Part shown: positions 43,169 to 51,353 of the stretch, one piece after another
Layout: each line of letters begins with the position of its first letter
How positions within the stretch are numbered: the stretch's first letter is position 1
Assembly (NCBI GenBank): GCA_020845705.1
Contig: JADLFH010000020.1
Span: forward strand, 1-64,000
Source of the DNA: Microthrixaceae bacterium
GTDB taxonomy: Bacteria; Actinomycetota; Acidimicrobiia; Acidimicrobiales; Microtrichaceae
Direction of reading: 5' to 3'
DNA length: 64,000 nt
The notes under the pieces: model-generated
The model's database searches: none
What the model saw: only the letters and a program-made list of their open reading frames with translations
What the model was told of the DNA's origin: nothing
Translations under genes and position numbers: made by a program

Positions 43169-44188
43169 TCAGCGCTGGGGCTCCGCGTTGTCCCTGACCC
43201 AGGTGTCTACCTCGGCCCACCTGTCATAGAGCCAGGCCACCAACTCGTCGCGGCCTTCTGGGATCTCCTCGCTGGGGATTCGCCAGAGCTCGTAGCGGAT
43301 CGGATGGCCGAACGGTGCGATTCGCCACAGGTCCTTCGGACCTGCCAAGCCCTCGAAGCCCGTGTGGGCGACGATGACGACATCGGTCCCGGCGGGTCGT
43401 CTCGACAACGCCTCGATGGGACCCCCGGTGCGGGGCGGCATGGTTGCGGTGAGCTTCTCGGCTCGTTCGGCTGCGTCGGGGCTCGAGACTCGGAGCCGTT
43501 CGATGGCACGATCGCGCTTCGCCTCGGTGAAGCGCGATCCCTCGGGGAAGATGATGAACGACTCGCTCGGCAGGGTCCCCGCCGCCAGCTCGCCTACGGC
43601 CCGGATGGCCTCTTGTGTGTTTCCGCCGGAGCGGTCCACGAAGTAGTTGGGGAATCGGTGGCCGATGAGGTCGAGAGCGGGGTCCCACAACAGCTCGTCC
43701 TTGAGGACGTAGCGACAACCCAGCCCCACGTCGTCGGCGAGTTGGATCGGGATGAGAGTGTCGATCATCGAGGCGTGGCGCGACAGGACCAAGACGGGCC
43801 CGGGACCAAGGCGACTGCCTCCGACCACCTCCAATCGCATGCGCAGGAACCGGTCGAGGTTGCGCAGATTGCTACGCGCCCAAGCGACCTGCACCTGGCG
43901 GTGGGTCTCCTGAAACCATCGTGTGCGGAGGAGCAGGCCGAATCCACTCACGATCCACATGACCGCCGCGACTGTGATCGCGATGAGCTCCCACGCGAGA
44001 TAGGAGTAGCCGAACGCGAACACGCGCGCCGTGGGCAGGCGTGGCCGCGCCCGTGCCACGTCGAAGACGGCGGCCGCGGGGAGCAGCACCACCGCCAAGG
44101 GAAACAGGATGATCGCCGCCAACAGGACGGAGGGCACGGTCACCATCCGCCGTCCCAGGCGCGAGTCTCGGAGTGAGCGGGCCGACAT
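43169..44188 (-). CDS. PlsC-like 1-acyl-glycerophosphate acyltransferase family protein
   Basis: A 339-residue membrane acyltransferase. Two N-terminal hydrophobic helices (VPSVLLAAIILFPLAVVLLPAAAV, then YLAWELIAITVAAVMWIVSGFGLLL) precede the acyltransferase core. The core has motif I SRHASMID (Hx4D), the middle element NYFVDRSGGNT and motif III FIIFPEGSRF. Family enzymes transfer acyl chains to lysophosphatidate or other lipid hydroxyls. The long membrane N-terminus resembles the LCLAT/YihG group. ATG 44188 is the most plausible start; the only upstream signal is AAGAAT 6 bases before it, which is weak. It is convergent with the DegT gene with no gap. Confidence 0.85.
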   Translation of the reverse strand: MSARSLRDSRLGRRMVTVPSVLLAAIILFPLAVVLLPAAAVFDVARARPRLPTARVFAFGYSYLAWELIAITVAAVMWIVSGFGLLLRTRWFQETHRQVQVAWARSNLRNLDRFLRMRLEVVGGSRLGPGPVLVLSRHASMIDTLIPIQLADDVGLGCRYVLKDELLWDPALDLIGHRFPNYFVDRSGGNTQEAIRAVGELAAGTLPSESFIIFPEGSRFTEAKRDRAIERLRVSSPDAAERAEKLTATMPPRTGGPIEALSRRPAGTDVVIVAHTGFEGLAGPKDLWRIAPFGHPIRYELWRIPSEEIPEGRDELVAWLYDRWAEVDTWVRDNAEPQR

Positions 44189-44287
44189 CGCGTCATTCTT
44201 GCAGCTCGGATACCGAGCGCTCTGGCTCCAGTGCTCAGCCCGACCTACCATCCCGTCGCCAGGGGCGTTGGAACAGTACGGCGGGGG

Positions 44288-45118
44288 GTGGTCGTGGGGT
44301 TGAGGCGACAGCAGTTCTTGACGGGTGTGGCCGTCGTCGCGGGGGGCTTCGTCATCCTGGGGGCGTCATCTCCCTCGATTGCCAGGACCGAGGCCGACCG
44401 CCCGCACACCGCTGTTGTGGCCGAGCCGGTGCAGTCGTTGCCCATGGCGCTGGCGGACCTGTTGGTGTGGACGACTGCTGTGTCGAATGCCGCCGCTCCA
44501 GCACCTACGGCACCCGCCGGGGGTGTCACCACGCCGCGAGCAACCTCCGCGCCGGCTGGACCGACGACGGCGGCACCCACGACCGCCGTGGTGGTGGGTC
44601 CGCGGCCGGGGACCCAAGCGGTGGTCACGAAACCCAGCGGCGGTGGAGCGGACCGCATCGATGAGGCGACGGCGCGGGTCCGTGCCCGCTTCGACTGGAC
44701 GAAGTGGCTGCCGGGATGGCGCGTCGATCTGTTGGGCGAGCGGCGTGGTTACAAGGGAAGCACCTTTCCGGATGAACGACTGGTGCAGGTCTACGTGCGC
44801 CCCTCCATGACGGCTGATCAGATCGCCCATGTGCTCGCCCACGAGCTCGGCCACGCCGTCGATGTGACCTACTTCGACGACACCGTCCGCTCCGCGATCC
44901 AACTCGCGCGGGGGCGAAGGGCCGACGCCCAATGGTGGGTGGAGTCAGGGACGACTGACTTCGCGTCCGGGTCCGGGGACTGGGCGGAGATGTTCTCGTG
45001 GTGGGCGTCGGGGGGTCGAGGGCGCTGGCTGTCGACGGTGGGCAGGCCTCCGTCGGCGAGCGAGATGGTCTGGATCGAGGCGACAGTCCGTGCCGTGGTG
45101 GGAGCGGGCGGGAGCTGA
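44288..45118 (+). CDS. Secreted HELGH-zincin-like protein
   Basis: A 276-residue exported protein. A Sec signal (LRRQQFLTGVAVVAGGFVILGASSP) is followed by an Ala/Thr/Pro-rich linker to about residue 120. A compact domain then has the zinc motif HVLAHELGHAVDVTYFDD (HELGH at 185-189) and a downstream DWAEMFSWW, whose Glu may be the third ligand. The C-terminus is short. Family placement is uncertain; the motif is that of gluzincin-like putative metallopeptidases. GTG 44288 (or 44294) is taken as the start because it gives a clean signal peptide; ATG 44231 would add 19 residues. It ends 3 bp before the convergent hypothetical gene. Confidence 0.75.
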   Translation: MVVGLRRQQFLTGVAVVAGGFVILGASSPSIARTEADRPHTAVVAEPVQSLPMALADLLVWTTAVSNAAAPAPTAPAGGVTTPRATSAPAGPTTAAPTTAVVVGPRPGTQAVVTKPSGGGADRIDEATARVRARFDWTKWLPGWRVDLLGERRGYKGSTFPDERLVQVYVRPSMTADQIAHVLAHELGHAVDVTYFDDTVRSAIQLARGRRADAQWWVESGTTDFASGSGDWAEMFSWWASGGRGRWLSTVGRPPSASEMVWIEATVRAVVGAGGS

Positions 45119-45121
45119 CCT

Positions 45122-45736
45122 TCAGCACGGGCCGGTGGGCTGGCGCCCGGCCCACTGGTAGTGGCCACTGGGGATATCGGCCAAGCCCAGCAGATATCGA
45201 CCGAACGATGGTGGGTCGAACCAGCCAACCTGCGCGGGGCCCAGACCGAAGAAGCGTTCGCCGTCTGCGATGACCTCGGCGTGAAGCTCGTCCCAGGTGG
45301 CCCAGTCCGAATTCGCGGAGCTGTCTGCCGGCTGAAGCGGCTCTTCATCGGTTGGCAGGCCGAGGATGCGACGGCAGTAGTCCTCGACGCGACCTCCTGG
45401 AGCCGCCTCGCCGAGCTCGAGCTGGTCGCCCTCGGCTGTGGTCAGGGCTGACGCCACGGAGCCGTCGCGCAGGAGTGCGTAGGTCAGGCGTATCCGGAAC
45501 TTGGCGTCGGGACGCTCCAGATCGCGGGCGCGACCCGTGGCGACCAACGCGACGCCGTCCCAGGACCGCGGCGCACAGAACCCGATGAGATCGTCCAGAT
45601 CCTCGAAACCGCCCCCGCTCATGAGCTGCCAGCCCTGCGTCGAAGTGCGGAGCCCCACGAGCGCGGGGGCCTCCATTGCGGCGACGGCGTCGCACGCATC
45701 GGAGAGTGTTCGGATGATGGTTGGATGCGACGACAT
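45122..45736 (-). CDS. Hypothetical protein, 204 residues
   Basis: I do not recognise a family. The protein is soluble and acidic, with no signal peptide. It has a central strand-rich segment (WDGVALVATGRARDL, FRIRLTYALLRDGSVASALTT) and a C-terminal part with WATWDELHAEVIADGERFFGLGPAQVGWFDPPSFGRYLLG. ATG 45736 has GAGGAG upstream. Codon use looks like the neighbours'. It lies downstream of the PolB-type exonuclease gene on the other side of 68 bp, and is convergent with the HELGH protein gene. Nothing in the sequence indicates a function. Confidence 0.7.
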   Translation of the reverse strand: MSSHPTIIRTLSDACDAVAAMEAPALVGLRTSTQGWQLMSGGGFEDLDDLIGFCAPRSWDGVALVATGRARDLERPDAKFRIRLTYALLRDGSVASALTTAEGDQLELGEAAPGGRVEDYCRRILGLPTDEEPLQPADSSANSDWATWDELHAEVIADGERFFGLGPAQVGWFDPPSFGRYLLGLADIPSGHYQWAGRQPTGPC

Positions 45737-45804
45737 GGCGCGGCTCCTCGTGATGGTGTGTGAGGAGCGGCCGGAGTGGTCGGGCGGTCGCGACCCGAGT
45801 GGGA

Positions 45805-46425
45805 TCAGTGTGTCACGGGGGTGTGACAGCGAAGGCGAAGCCGATCCGCTGAGGCCAGAGCGTGGGGGAGCCGGCGATCCACGAGCTGGCGTGCAAGTCG
45901 CGCGTCGCTGGCGACATAGGCGGCCACCTGATCGCCGGAAAGGGTGTGGAGCGCAGCCACATCGACCATCACCGACGGGAGCCCCACCGTGTTCGCCATC
46001 GACTTCAGCGCGCAAGACAGGCCGAGGGTGCGGCCGACATCGGCACGGTAGAGGCGATAGCCGTCGAGGTGGTCGTGTTCGTGCCATCGGCCACGCTGGG
46101 CGTGGGTGAGCCCAGGCATCGGATCACGAAGTCGGATCGAAGGATCGTCCTCGGTGTGCAGTGCCACCTCGATGCCTAGCAACGCCGCTCGACGGGCGAT
46201 GAAGGGCAGGTCGAACCCCGAGCCGTTCCAGGTGACCAGCACACCGGGGGCGAGCGCGGCGAGGTGGGCGTCCAGAGCCAACAGCAGGCTCGCCTCGTCC
46301 CCATCGAAGACGACGTCTCCCGACGTGGTGGACACGGCCGCCGCGATGACCGCGGAGACCGAGGGGTCCAGCCCGCCTGCCGAGGTGTCGGTTTCGATGT
46401 CGAGTCCATAGCGCGGTGGAACCAC
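45805..46425 (-). CDS. PolB-type 3'-5' exonuclease (DnaQ-like fold)
   Basis: A 206-residue DEDDy exonuclease-like protein. With GTG 46425 as start, Exo I is LDIETD (Asp9, Glu11), Exo II is WNGSGFDLPF (Asp72), and Exo III is YVASD (Tyr169, Asp173). All four acidic residues and the Tyr are present, so activity is expected. It resembles the proofreading domain of family B polymerases but stands alone. TACGAT 7 bases before GTG 46425 supports that start over ATG 46455, which adds ten residues. A role in DNA or RNA trimming is inferred. Confidence 0.82.
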   Translation of the reverse strand: MVPPRYGLDIETDTSAGGLDPSVSAVIAAAVSTTSGDVVFDGDEASLLLALDAHLAALAPGVLVTWNGSGFDLPFIARRAALLGIEVALHTEDDPSIRLRDPMPGLTHAQRGRWHEHDHLDGYRLYRADVGRTLGLSCALKSMANTVGLPSVMVDVAALHTLSGDQVAAYVASDARLARQLVDRRLPHALASADRLRLRCHTPVTH

Positions 46426-46432
46426 TGGTCTG

Positions 46433-46438
46433 ATCGTA
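46433..46438 (-). promoter_or_regulatory. Leaderless -10 box (TACGAT) of the exonuclease gene
   Basis: TACGAT on the minus strand ends 7 bases before GTG 46425. It lies inside the longer reading frame that begins at ATG 46455. Confidence 0.55.
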
Positions 46439-46508
46439 TGGCGGGGGGCTGACATGTTCGGCCAAGCCGGGGATGGGCGCCGCCACCGGCGAAGTCAAGG
46501 GTGCGGGG

Positions 46509-46560
46509 GTGTCCCTCCACCGTGTCCCTCCACCGTGTCCCTCCACCGTGTCCCTCCACC
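46509..46560. repeat. Tandem repeat, 4 perfect copies of 13 bp
   Basis: Four identical copies of GTGTCCCTCCACC lie head to tail, directly before the palindromic element, in the divergent gap between the exonuclease and HIT genes. There is no spacer pattern, so this is not CRISPR. Confidence 0.92.
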
Positions 46561-46619
46561 GAACTTGCGTACGGATCCACCCTCCGAGGACGGAAACGTA
46601 CGCAAGTTCACGGGATCTG
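46561..46619. repeat. Palindromic element, copy 1
   Basis: Inverted repeat with 12-bp perfect arms GAACTTGCGTAC (46561-46572) and GTACGCAAGTTC (46598-46609), followed two bases later by GGGATCTG. The same layout recurs at 51004-51062. It sits between two divergent promoters, so it is unlikely to be a simple terminator. Confidence 0.88.
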
Positions 46620-46658
46620 TAGGGTCCTCCGCTCCGATGAGGGATCCGCCCGGCGCCA

Positions 46659-46664
46659 TAGGGT
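46659..46664 (+). promoter_or_regulatory. Leaderless -10 box (TAGGGT) of HIT gene 1
   Basis: TAGGGT ends 6 bases before GTG 46671. Confidence 0.65.
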
Positions 46665-46670
46665 GCGCAT

Positions 46671-47096
46671 GTGGGATGCGTCTTCTGCGCGATCGTCGAT
46701 CGGCGGACCCATGCGTCGTCGGTATTCCGTGACGAGGTTGCCACAGCGTTCCTCGATTTCAGGCCGCTGTTTCCCGGCCATGTGCTCGTGGTGCCCAACG
46801 TGCACGTCGAGACGCTTGCCGACTTGTCCGCCGAGCTCGTGGGTCCACTGTTCGAGCGGGTCGCTCGGGTTGAACGCGCGGTGGAGTCATACCTCGGCGC
46901 GGAGGGGGTGTTGGTCGCCATCAACAACCGGGTCAGCCAGTCCGTGCCGCACCTGCACGTTCATGTGGTGCCCCGGACCAGAGGGGATGGGCTCCGGGGC
47001 TTCTTCTGGCCGCGGGTGCGCTACCGCTCGGCCGAACACGCCGAGCAGGTCGCGGCCGGCATCGCGGAGGCCTACGCGGAGTTCGGCAACGTTTGA
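46671..47096 (+). CDS. HIT-family nucleotide hydrolase, copy 1
   Basis: A 141-residue histidine-triad protein. The N-terminal CVFCAIVDRR includes a CxxC-type Zn pair, HVLVVPNVHVETLADL is the middle strand, and PHLHVHVVPR is the catalytic HxHxH triad. Family members hydrolyse adenosine or dinucleotide phosphates (Hint or Fhit-like). GTG 46671 is decided by the TAGGGT box and by the N-terminus. It is followed by metG with an independent promoter. A second, different HIT protein lies at 54.1 kb. Confidence 0.9.
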   Translation: MGCVFCAIVDRRTHASSVFRDEVATAFLDFRPLFPGHVLVVPNVHVETLADLSAELVGPLFERVARVERAVESYLGAEGVLVAINNRVSQSVPHLHVHVVPRTRGDGLRGFFWPRVRYRSAEHAEQVAAGIAEAYAEFGNV

Positions 47097-47137
47097 CGGT
47101 ACCGACACGGGTGCCCGGCGTCGTCACATCCCCCAGT

Positions 47138-47143
47138 TAGCCT
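47138..47143 (+). promoter_or_regulatory. Leaderless -10 box (TAGCCT) of metG
   Basis: TAGCCT ends 7 bases before ATG 47151. Confidence 0.65.
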
Positions 47144-47150
47144 CGGAGTC

Positions 47151-48860
47151 ATGGCCCGTCACCTCATAACGAGTGCTTTGCCGTACATCAACGGCGTGAA
47201 GCACCTGGGCAACCTCGTCGGCTCGATGCTGCCCGCCGACGTGTTCGCGCGCTACCTGCGCTCGGCCGGCCATGAGGTGCTGGCGATCTGCGCGACCGAT
47301 GAGCACGGAACCCCCGCAGAGCTCGCCGCTGCCGCAGAGGGCATGAGCGTGGTCGACTACTGCGATCGCTACCACGAGGTTCAGCGGTCTCTGGGCGAGC
47401 GCTACCTGTTGTCATGGGACTGGTTCGGCCGCACGTCGCGTCAACAGAACCACGAGATTACGAACCACCTCGCGGCCCGCCTGAAGGCCGAGGGGTTCAT
47501 GGAGATCCGCAGCATCGAGCAGGTGTACTCGGTGCTCGACGAGCGGTTCCTGCCCGACAGGTACGTGATCGGAACGTGTCCCAACTGCGCATACGAAAGG
47601 GCCAGGGGTGATCAGTGCGAGAACTGTGGGAAGCAGCTCGATCCGACTGACCTCATCGAAGCCCGCTCGGCGGTTTCGGGTTCGTCCCAGCTCGAGGTGC
47701 GTGAGTCGAGGCACGTCTTCCTGAGGCAGGCTGCGTTGGCCGATCGCATTCGTGCTTGGGTCGACGAGCAGCGCGACTGGCCGCAGCTCACGCGCTCCAT
47801 CGCCTACAAGTGGCTCGACGAAGGTCTTCAGGACCGCTGCATCACACGTGACCTCTCCTGGGGCGTGCCGGTGGATCCGGTGGAGTTCCCCGAGGTCGCA
47901 GGCAAGGTCTGGTACGTGTGGTTCGACGCTCCCATCGGCTACATCGCCGCCACGAAGGAGTGGGCAGACGACGATCCCACCGGCGGACGCGACTGGCAAC
48001 GGTGGTGGCGCACCGACCTGGGGGCCGATGATGTCCGCTACACGCAGTTCATGGGCAAGGACAACGTGCCCTTCCATACGCTGAGCTTTCCGGGCACGCT
48101 GCTCGGCTCGGGCGAACCATGGAAGCTGGTAGACCAGCTCAAGTCCTTCAATTGGCTCACCTACTACGGCGGCAAGTTCTCCACGTCGCAGGGCCGCGGC
48201 GTGTTCATGGACCAGGCACTGGATCTGCTGCCGGCCGACTGCTGGCGGTGGTTCCTCATGGCCAACGCACCAGAGAGCGACGACGCGGACTTCACGTGGG
48301 ATCTGGTGGCCGAGGCGGTCAACAAAGACCTGGTTGCCACGCTCGGGAACTTCCTCAACCGCACTGCAACGCAGATCACACGTCACTTCGGCGAGGTGGT
48401 GCCCGAGGGCGGTGAGCCGGGAGCCATCGAGGCAGCGTTCGTCGCCCGGGTCGAAGCGGGACTCACGAACTACTGCGATCTGATGAATCGACTGGAGTTC
48501 CGCAAGGCCACAGCGGCTCTGAGGGCGACTTGGGCCGAGGGCAACGTGTATCTCGAGGAGCGCGAGCCCTGGCGGGCGATCAAGGTGGACCGCGACCTCG
48601 CCGCGATGACGTTGCGAAGCGCCATCGGGTTCGCCCGGGTCGTGGCGGTCGCCTCCGCGCCGTTCATACCCGTCGCGGCCGGGTCGGTGGCCGCGATCGT
48701 TCCCGATGCGAAGCTCGAAGGTGCGCTCGATCCGAGCCTCGCCACAACAATCCTGGAGGTGGCTCCGGGAACACGCTTCGAGGCGCCTGGGCTTCTGTTC
48801 GGAAAGCTGGAGGATGAACAGCTCACCGCCTGGGCCGAACGATTCGGCGGCGAAGGCTAG
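47151..48860 (+). CDS. metG: Methionyl-tRNA synthetase
   Basis: A 569-residue class I aminoacyl-tRNA synthetase. The HIGH-type motif is HLGN (residues 18-21) in ALPYINGVKHLGN. A zinc knuckle CPNCAYERARGDQCENC lies near 144-160. The KMSKS equivalent is KFSTS (342-346), followed by FLMANAPESDDADFTWD. KFSTS instead of KMSKS is a variant; the second Lys of KMSKS is Thr here. There is no C-terminal EMAP tRNA-binding domain. ATG 47151 is leaderless-type. No other MetRS is seen in the window. Confidence 0.95.
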   Translation: MARHLITSALPYINGVKHLGNLVGSMLPADVFARYLRSAGHEVLAICATDEHGTPAELAAAAEGMSVVDYCDRYHEVQRSLGERYLLSWDWFGRTSRQQNHEITNHLAARLKAEGFMEIRSIEQVYSVLDERFLPDRYVIGTCPNCAYERARGDQCENCGKQLDPTDLIEARSAVSGSSQLEVRESRHVFLRQAALADRIRAWVDEQRDWPQLTRSIAYKWLDEGLQDRCITRDLSWGVPVDPVEFPEVAGKVWYVWFDAPIGYIAATKEWADDDPTGGRDWQRWWRTDLGADDVRYTQFMGKDNVPFHTLSFPGTLLGSGEPWKLVDQLKSFNWLTYYGGKFSTSQGRGVFMDQALDLLPADCWRWFLMANAPESDDADFTWDLVAEAVNKDLVATLGNFLNRTATQITRHFGEVVPEGGEPGAIEAAFVARVEAGLTNYCDLMNRLEFRKATAALRATWAEGNVYLEEREPWRAIKVDRDLAAMTLRSAIGFARVVAVASAPFIPVAAGSVAAIVPDAKLEGALDPSLATTILEVAPGTRFEAPGLLFGKLEDEQLTAWAERFGGEG

Positions 48861-48863
48861 GTT
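48858..48863 (+). promoter_or_regulatory. Leaderless -10 box (TAGGTT) downstream of metG
   Basis: TAGGTT begins inside the TAG stop codon of metG (48858-48860) and ends 7 bases before GTG 48871. Confidence 0.6.
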
Positions 48864-48870
48864 GGCCTCG

Positions 48871-49812
48871 GTGTCCCCATCCCCGCGACCCGGGCGCCTG
48901 AAGGGCTGGTTTCGGCGGACCGGAGCGATGACGAGTCGCTTCGGTCTGCTCGCGGCGATCATCGCGCTGTGCGGTGTCGCCTTGGGTGTCGCGGTCGGCT
49001 ATCCGATCTCCCAGCTCGACATCTCCACAGACGAAGCGGTTGTGTTGGACCAGAACTCGATCCGTTCCTTCGATCTCGAGGCCGCATTGCTCGGCGCCGA
49101 GGACCTGCCCGACGGCTGGTCGTTGAGCGAGAAGGACCTTTCGACCTTCACCATGATCGGCCAGCCGATCTGCGGTCAGACCCCCGTGATCGACAACCAG
49201 ATGGGTCAGAAGCTTGCCCGCACCTATGAGAACACCCGCGACGGGGCTCTGTTGTTGACCGAGGCGATCCGGGTTCGTCGGGTCGCCGATTCAGTCGGCT
49301 ACGTGAACGAGATGGGCAAGACGTTCGAGGGTTGCAAGCGGGGTTTCTACCGGCAGAACCAAGACGGGACCTCCACGAAGGTGGAGCTGCGGGCGGGGCA
49401 GCCGGACCCTCCCATCAGCGACTACCAGAGCCGCATGCTTCAGCCTCCGAAGGGCGAGCACACTCAGCTGCTGGTCTTCATGGCGGTGGGTGACGTGATC
49501 GTGTCGCTCCAGTACGTCGGGCCGAGTGTGCCACCGCGGGAGCTGCTCTCCGATGCCCAGCGAAAGCTGCTGGTTCGGCTGACTCCCGACCAGTTCGGCA
49601 CCAAGCGCACGGTTCCAGGCGAGCAGACGCTGCCGAGCGAACCGACGACCACCTCCACAACGACGACGACACTGCCGCCCACCACGCTGCCACCCACGAC
49701 GACCACCCGTCCCAAGAAGCGAAGCAGTTCGGCAACGACCAAAGCACCCGCGACGGCTCCGCCGGCAACCGCTGCCCCTGCTACGGGCGCTACGGGGGGC
49801 CCGGGGCAATAG
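48871..49812 (+). CDS. Membrane-anchored hypothetical protein with Thr/Pro-rich tail
   Basis: A 313-residue protein with one N-terminal transmembrane helix (FGLLAAIIALCGVALGVAVGYPI, about residues 24-46). An extracytoplasmic domain of about 190 residues contains LPDGWSLSEKDLSTFTMIGQPICGQ and a second Cys in FEGCKRGFYR, a likely disulfide. It ends in a low-complexity stalk of Thr, Pro and Ala (TTTSTTTTTLPPTT). The middle domain resembles actinobacterial PknH/sensor-type extracellular domains in its ...DG.. and Cys spacing, but I cannot assign it. GTG 48871 is fixed by TAGGTT 7 bases upstream; an in-frame ATG 48928 is a weaker alternative. It follows metG by 10 bp. Confidence 0.72.
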   Translation: MSPSPRPGRLKGWFRRTGAMTSRFGLLAAIIALCGVALGVAVGYPISQLDISTDEAVVLDQNSIRSFDLEAALLGAEDLPDGWSLSEKDLSTFTMIGQPICGQTPVIDNQMGQKLARTYENTRDGALLLTEAIRVRRVADSVGYVNEMGKTFEGCKRGFYRQNQDGTSTKVELRAGQPDPPISDYQSRMLQPPKGEHTQLLVFMAVGDVIVSLQYVGPSVPPRELLSDAQRKLLVRLTPDQFGTKRTVPGEQTLPSEPTTTSTTTTTLPPTTLPPTTTTRPKKRSSSATTKAPATAPPATAAPATGATGGPGQ

Positions 49813-49842
49813 GCGAGCGTCGCCGTTAGCCGTCTGGTTCGT

Positions 49843-50580
49843 TCACTCGCGCCGGAGCATCATGGCGGCACACAGACCGAGAACCGCGGCGCTGGCGATT
49901 GTCATGGCGCTCGACCATGCCGCCCCCAGCCCGAAGTCCCACTGATCGGTGTAGAGGACCGCTGAGGCGATCAGGCAACCCGCGGCGACCAGAGCCAGCG
50001 CGGACACCAGGGCTCGCAGACGTGAGCCGAGTGCCACGACGGCTATCAGTCCCACGGCAGCGCTCGCGTAGAGCAGCCATTCCTCCAGAGGCGCATCCGA
50101 GAGCAGGTCGTTGTCGATCATGACGAAGAACGAGGGCACTGCCAGGGTTGCGGCCAGGGCGGCCAGTCCGACCACGGTGCCGGCGGCCCAGTTCCAGCGG
50201 AGGCCCATCGACTGGGCGGGGGGGCCCTGGGGGAGCGGAGTGGACCAGGTGGTCTGAGGCGCTTCGGGCATGGGCGGGCGGATCGTCGGTGCCGGCGCGC
50301 CCGTCAGGGTGATGGGGGCGTCGAAGCCTGGCTGGGGTGCCGGTGGGTGGAACATCGAGGGCCGCGGCGGCTCAGGTGGCGGCTGGATGTCGGGGGCGGG
50401 AGGGTCGGTGGCCGGTGGGGCCTGCGGGGCCGGCGGTGCCTGCGGGGACGCGAACGCGAGATCGCCCCACGCCGGAGCGCTGGGGGCTTCCGGCTGGGAG
50501 ATCGGTGCCGGCTCGGGCACAACGGGTGCTGGAGAGGGCGGGTTGCGGTTCGGGGACGTTCCATCCCATTGGTCGCTCAT
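49843..50580 (-). CDS. Proline-rich membrane protein, four predicted helices
   Basis: A 245-residue protein. The first 125 residues are Pro/Ala-rich and disordered. The remainder has four hydrophobic segments (AAGTVVGLAALAATLAVPSFFV, WLLYASAAVGLIAVVALGS, ALVSALALVAAGCLIASAVLY, and SSAMTIASAAVLGLCAAMML). No enzymatic motif is seen. ATG 50580 is preferred over 50628 because GGGAGA lies shortly upstream, with a TAGCGT box further back near 50617. Function unknown. Confidence 0.7.
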   Translation of the reverse strand: MSDQWDGTSPNRNPPSPAPVVPEPAPISQPEAPSAPAWGDLAFASPQAPPAPQAPPATDPPAPDIQPPPEPPRPSMFHPPAPQPGFDAPITLTGAPAPTIRPPMPEAPQTTWSTPLPQGPPAQSMGLRWNWAAGTVVGLAALAATLAVPSFFVMIDNDLLSDAPLEEWLLYASAAVGLIAVVALGSRLRALVSALALVAAGCLIASAVLYTDQWDFGLGAAWSSAMTIASAAVLGLCAAMMLRRE

Positions 50581-50679
50581 CGCGTCGTGTCTCCCGATCG
50601 ATTCCTGTTCAGGGAACGCTATCGCCATGGCGAGATGCGAACCTCCCCTGCGTGGCCGGGTAAGGTGCGCCCCTCAATC

Positions 50680-50754
50680 CGGGCTGTGGCGCAGTTTGGT
50701 TAGCGCGCTTGACTGGGGGTCAAGAGGTCGGGAGTTCGAATCTCCCCAGCCCGA
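50680..50754 (+). tRNA. tRNA-Pro (anticodon GGG)
   Basis: A complete cloverleaf of 75 bases without encoded CCA. The acceptor stem pairs CGGGCTG with CAGCCCG, and the D-stem is GCGC/GCGC. The anticodon stem is CTTGA/TCAAG around the loop CTGGGGG, so the anticodon is GGG, reading proline CCC. The T-arm is GGGAG TTCGAAT CTCCC. Confidence 0.96.
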
Positions 50755-50758
50755 CGGT

Positions 50759-50788
50759 ACGAAGCCCCTGCAACTGCAGGGGCTTCGT
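50759..50788 (+). terminator. Terminator hairpin of the tRNA-Pro gene
   Basis: Perfect 14-bp inverted repeat, arms ACGAAGCCCCTGCA and TGCAGGGGCTTCGT, separated by two bases. It starts five bases after the tRNA and is followed by a short T/G-rich stretch. Confidence 0.85.
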
Positions 50789-50909
50789 CGTTGTTGGGCA
50801 GACGTTTTCGATACCGAGAGATCTTGACGTGTGGTTCAAAGGGGGTGGGGATGCCGACTGGTTTGCGTCGGAGTGGTTTGGGGGTCGTTGGCGGAGGAAC
50901 GAACCTCTC

Positions 50910-50982
50910 TGCCTCAAATTGGGCCATGAGGCAGTGAGGGTCGGGAACCGGTCCGCCTTGCCTCAAGAATCGATTTGAGGCA
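50910..50982. repeat. Array of TGCCTCAA / TTGAGGCA half-sites, array 1
   Basis: Four half-sites in alternating orientation: TGCCTCA (50910-50916), TGAGGCA (50927-50933), TGCCTCAA (50959-50966), TTGAGGCA (50975-50982). They form two adjacent hairpin-capable palindromes. The same motif recurs at 62.1-62.2 kb. Confidence 0.85.
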
Positions 50983-51003
50983 GGTGGGGCCGGTCTCTTT
51001 TGC

Positions 51004-51062
51004 GAACTTGCGTACGGATCCGTCGCCGGAGGCCGGATCCGTACGCAAGTTCGTGGGATCTG
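51004..51062. repeat. Palindromic element, copy 2
   Basis: Inverted repeat with 19-bp perfect arms GAACTTGCGTACGGATCCG (51004-51022) and CGGATCCGTACGCAAGTTC (51034-51052), an 11-base loop, then GGGATCTG after two bases. It matches copy 1 at 46561-46619. Confidence 0.9.
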
Positions 51063-51353
51063 CCCAGTCGTCGGCGACCCCATCCCTGGGGACGGAGGCA
51101 TCCAGGGCCCGCCTGTTGCGCCGAGTCGGCTTGTGACCTGAGCGTGCTCTCAGGGCTGACGGGGCACATGACGGTCGCTGAACGGAGACTTGTGATAGCT
51201 GGATTCGACGGTTCCCGCCGCCGTTTTGCCGGCGTCTCACCCGCTTCGGAGGCGCCGGCTCCAGCGATTCTCCGTTTCCTCGCCGTGTGCTGCGCACGGC
51301 CGGTGGGGAGTGCTCCACGCGCGATACTGCCGGCGGACGATGGGGGTGCGTGT
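51063..51353. other. Intergenic stretch before the glycosyltransferase gene
   Basis: About 290 bases of the 599-bp gap after tRNA-Pro. I see no gene. The only signals are a GATACT -10-like hexamer near 51322-51327 and a GGGGG ribosome-site-like run just before GTG 51354. Confidence 0.4.

Noticed and set aside
45811-45828. Inverted repeat TGTCAC / GTGACA as an operator
   Set aside because: It is only 6 bp per arm and lies within the C-terminal codons of the exonuclease gene.
46509-46560. Possible CRISPR
   Set aside because: The 13-bp units are contiguous with no spacers, and no cas gene is present.
50755-51353. A mobile island integrated at tRNA-Pro
   Set aside because: No integrase and no repeat of the tRNA 3' end is seen in the gap or further downstream in the window; the gap holds a terminator and repeats only.
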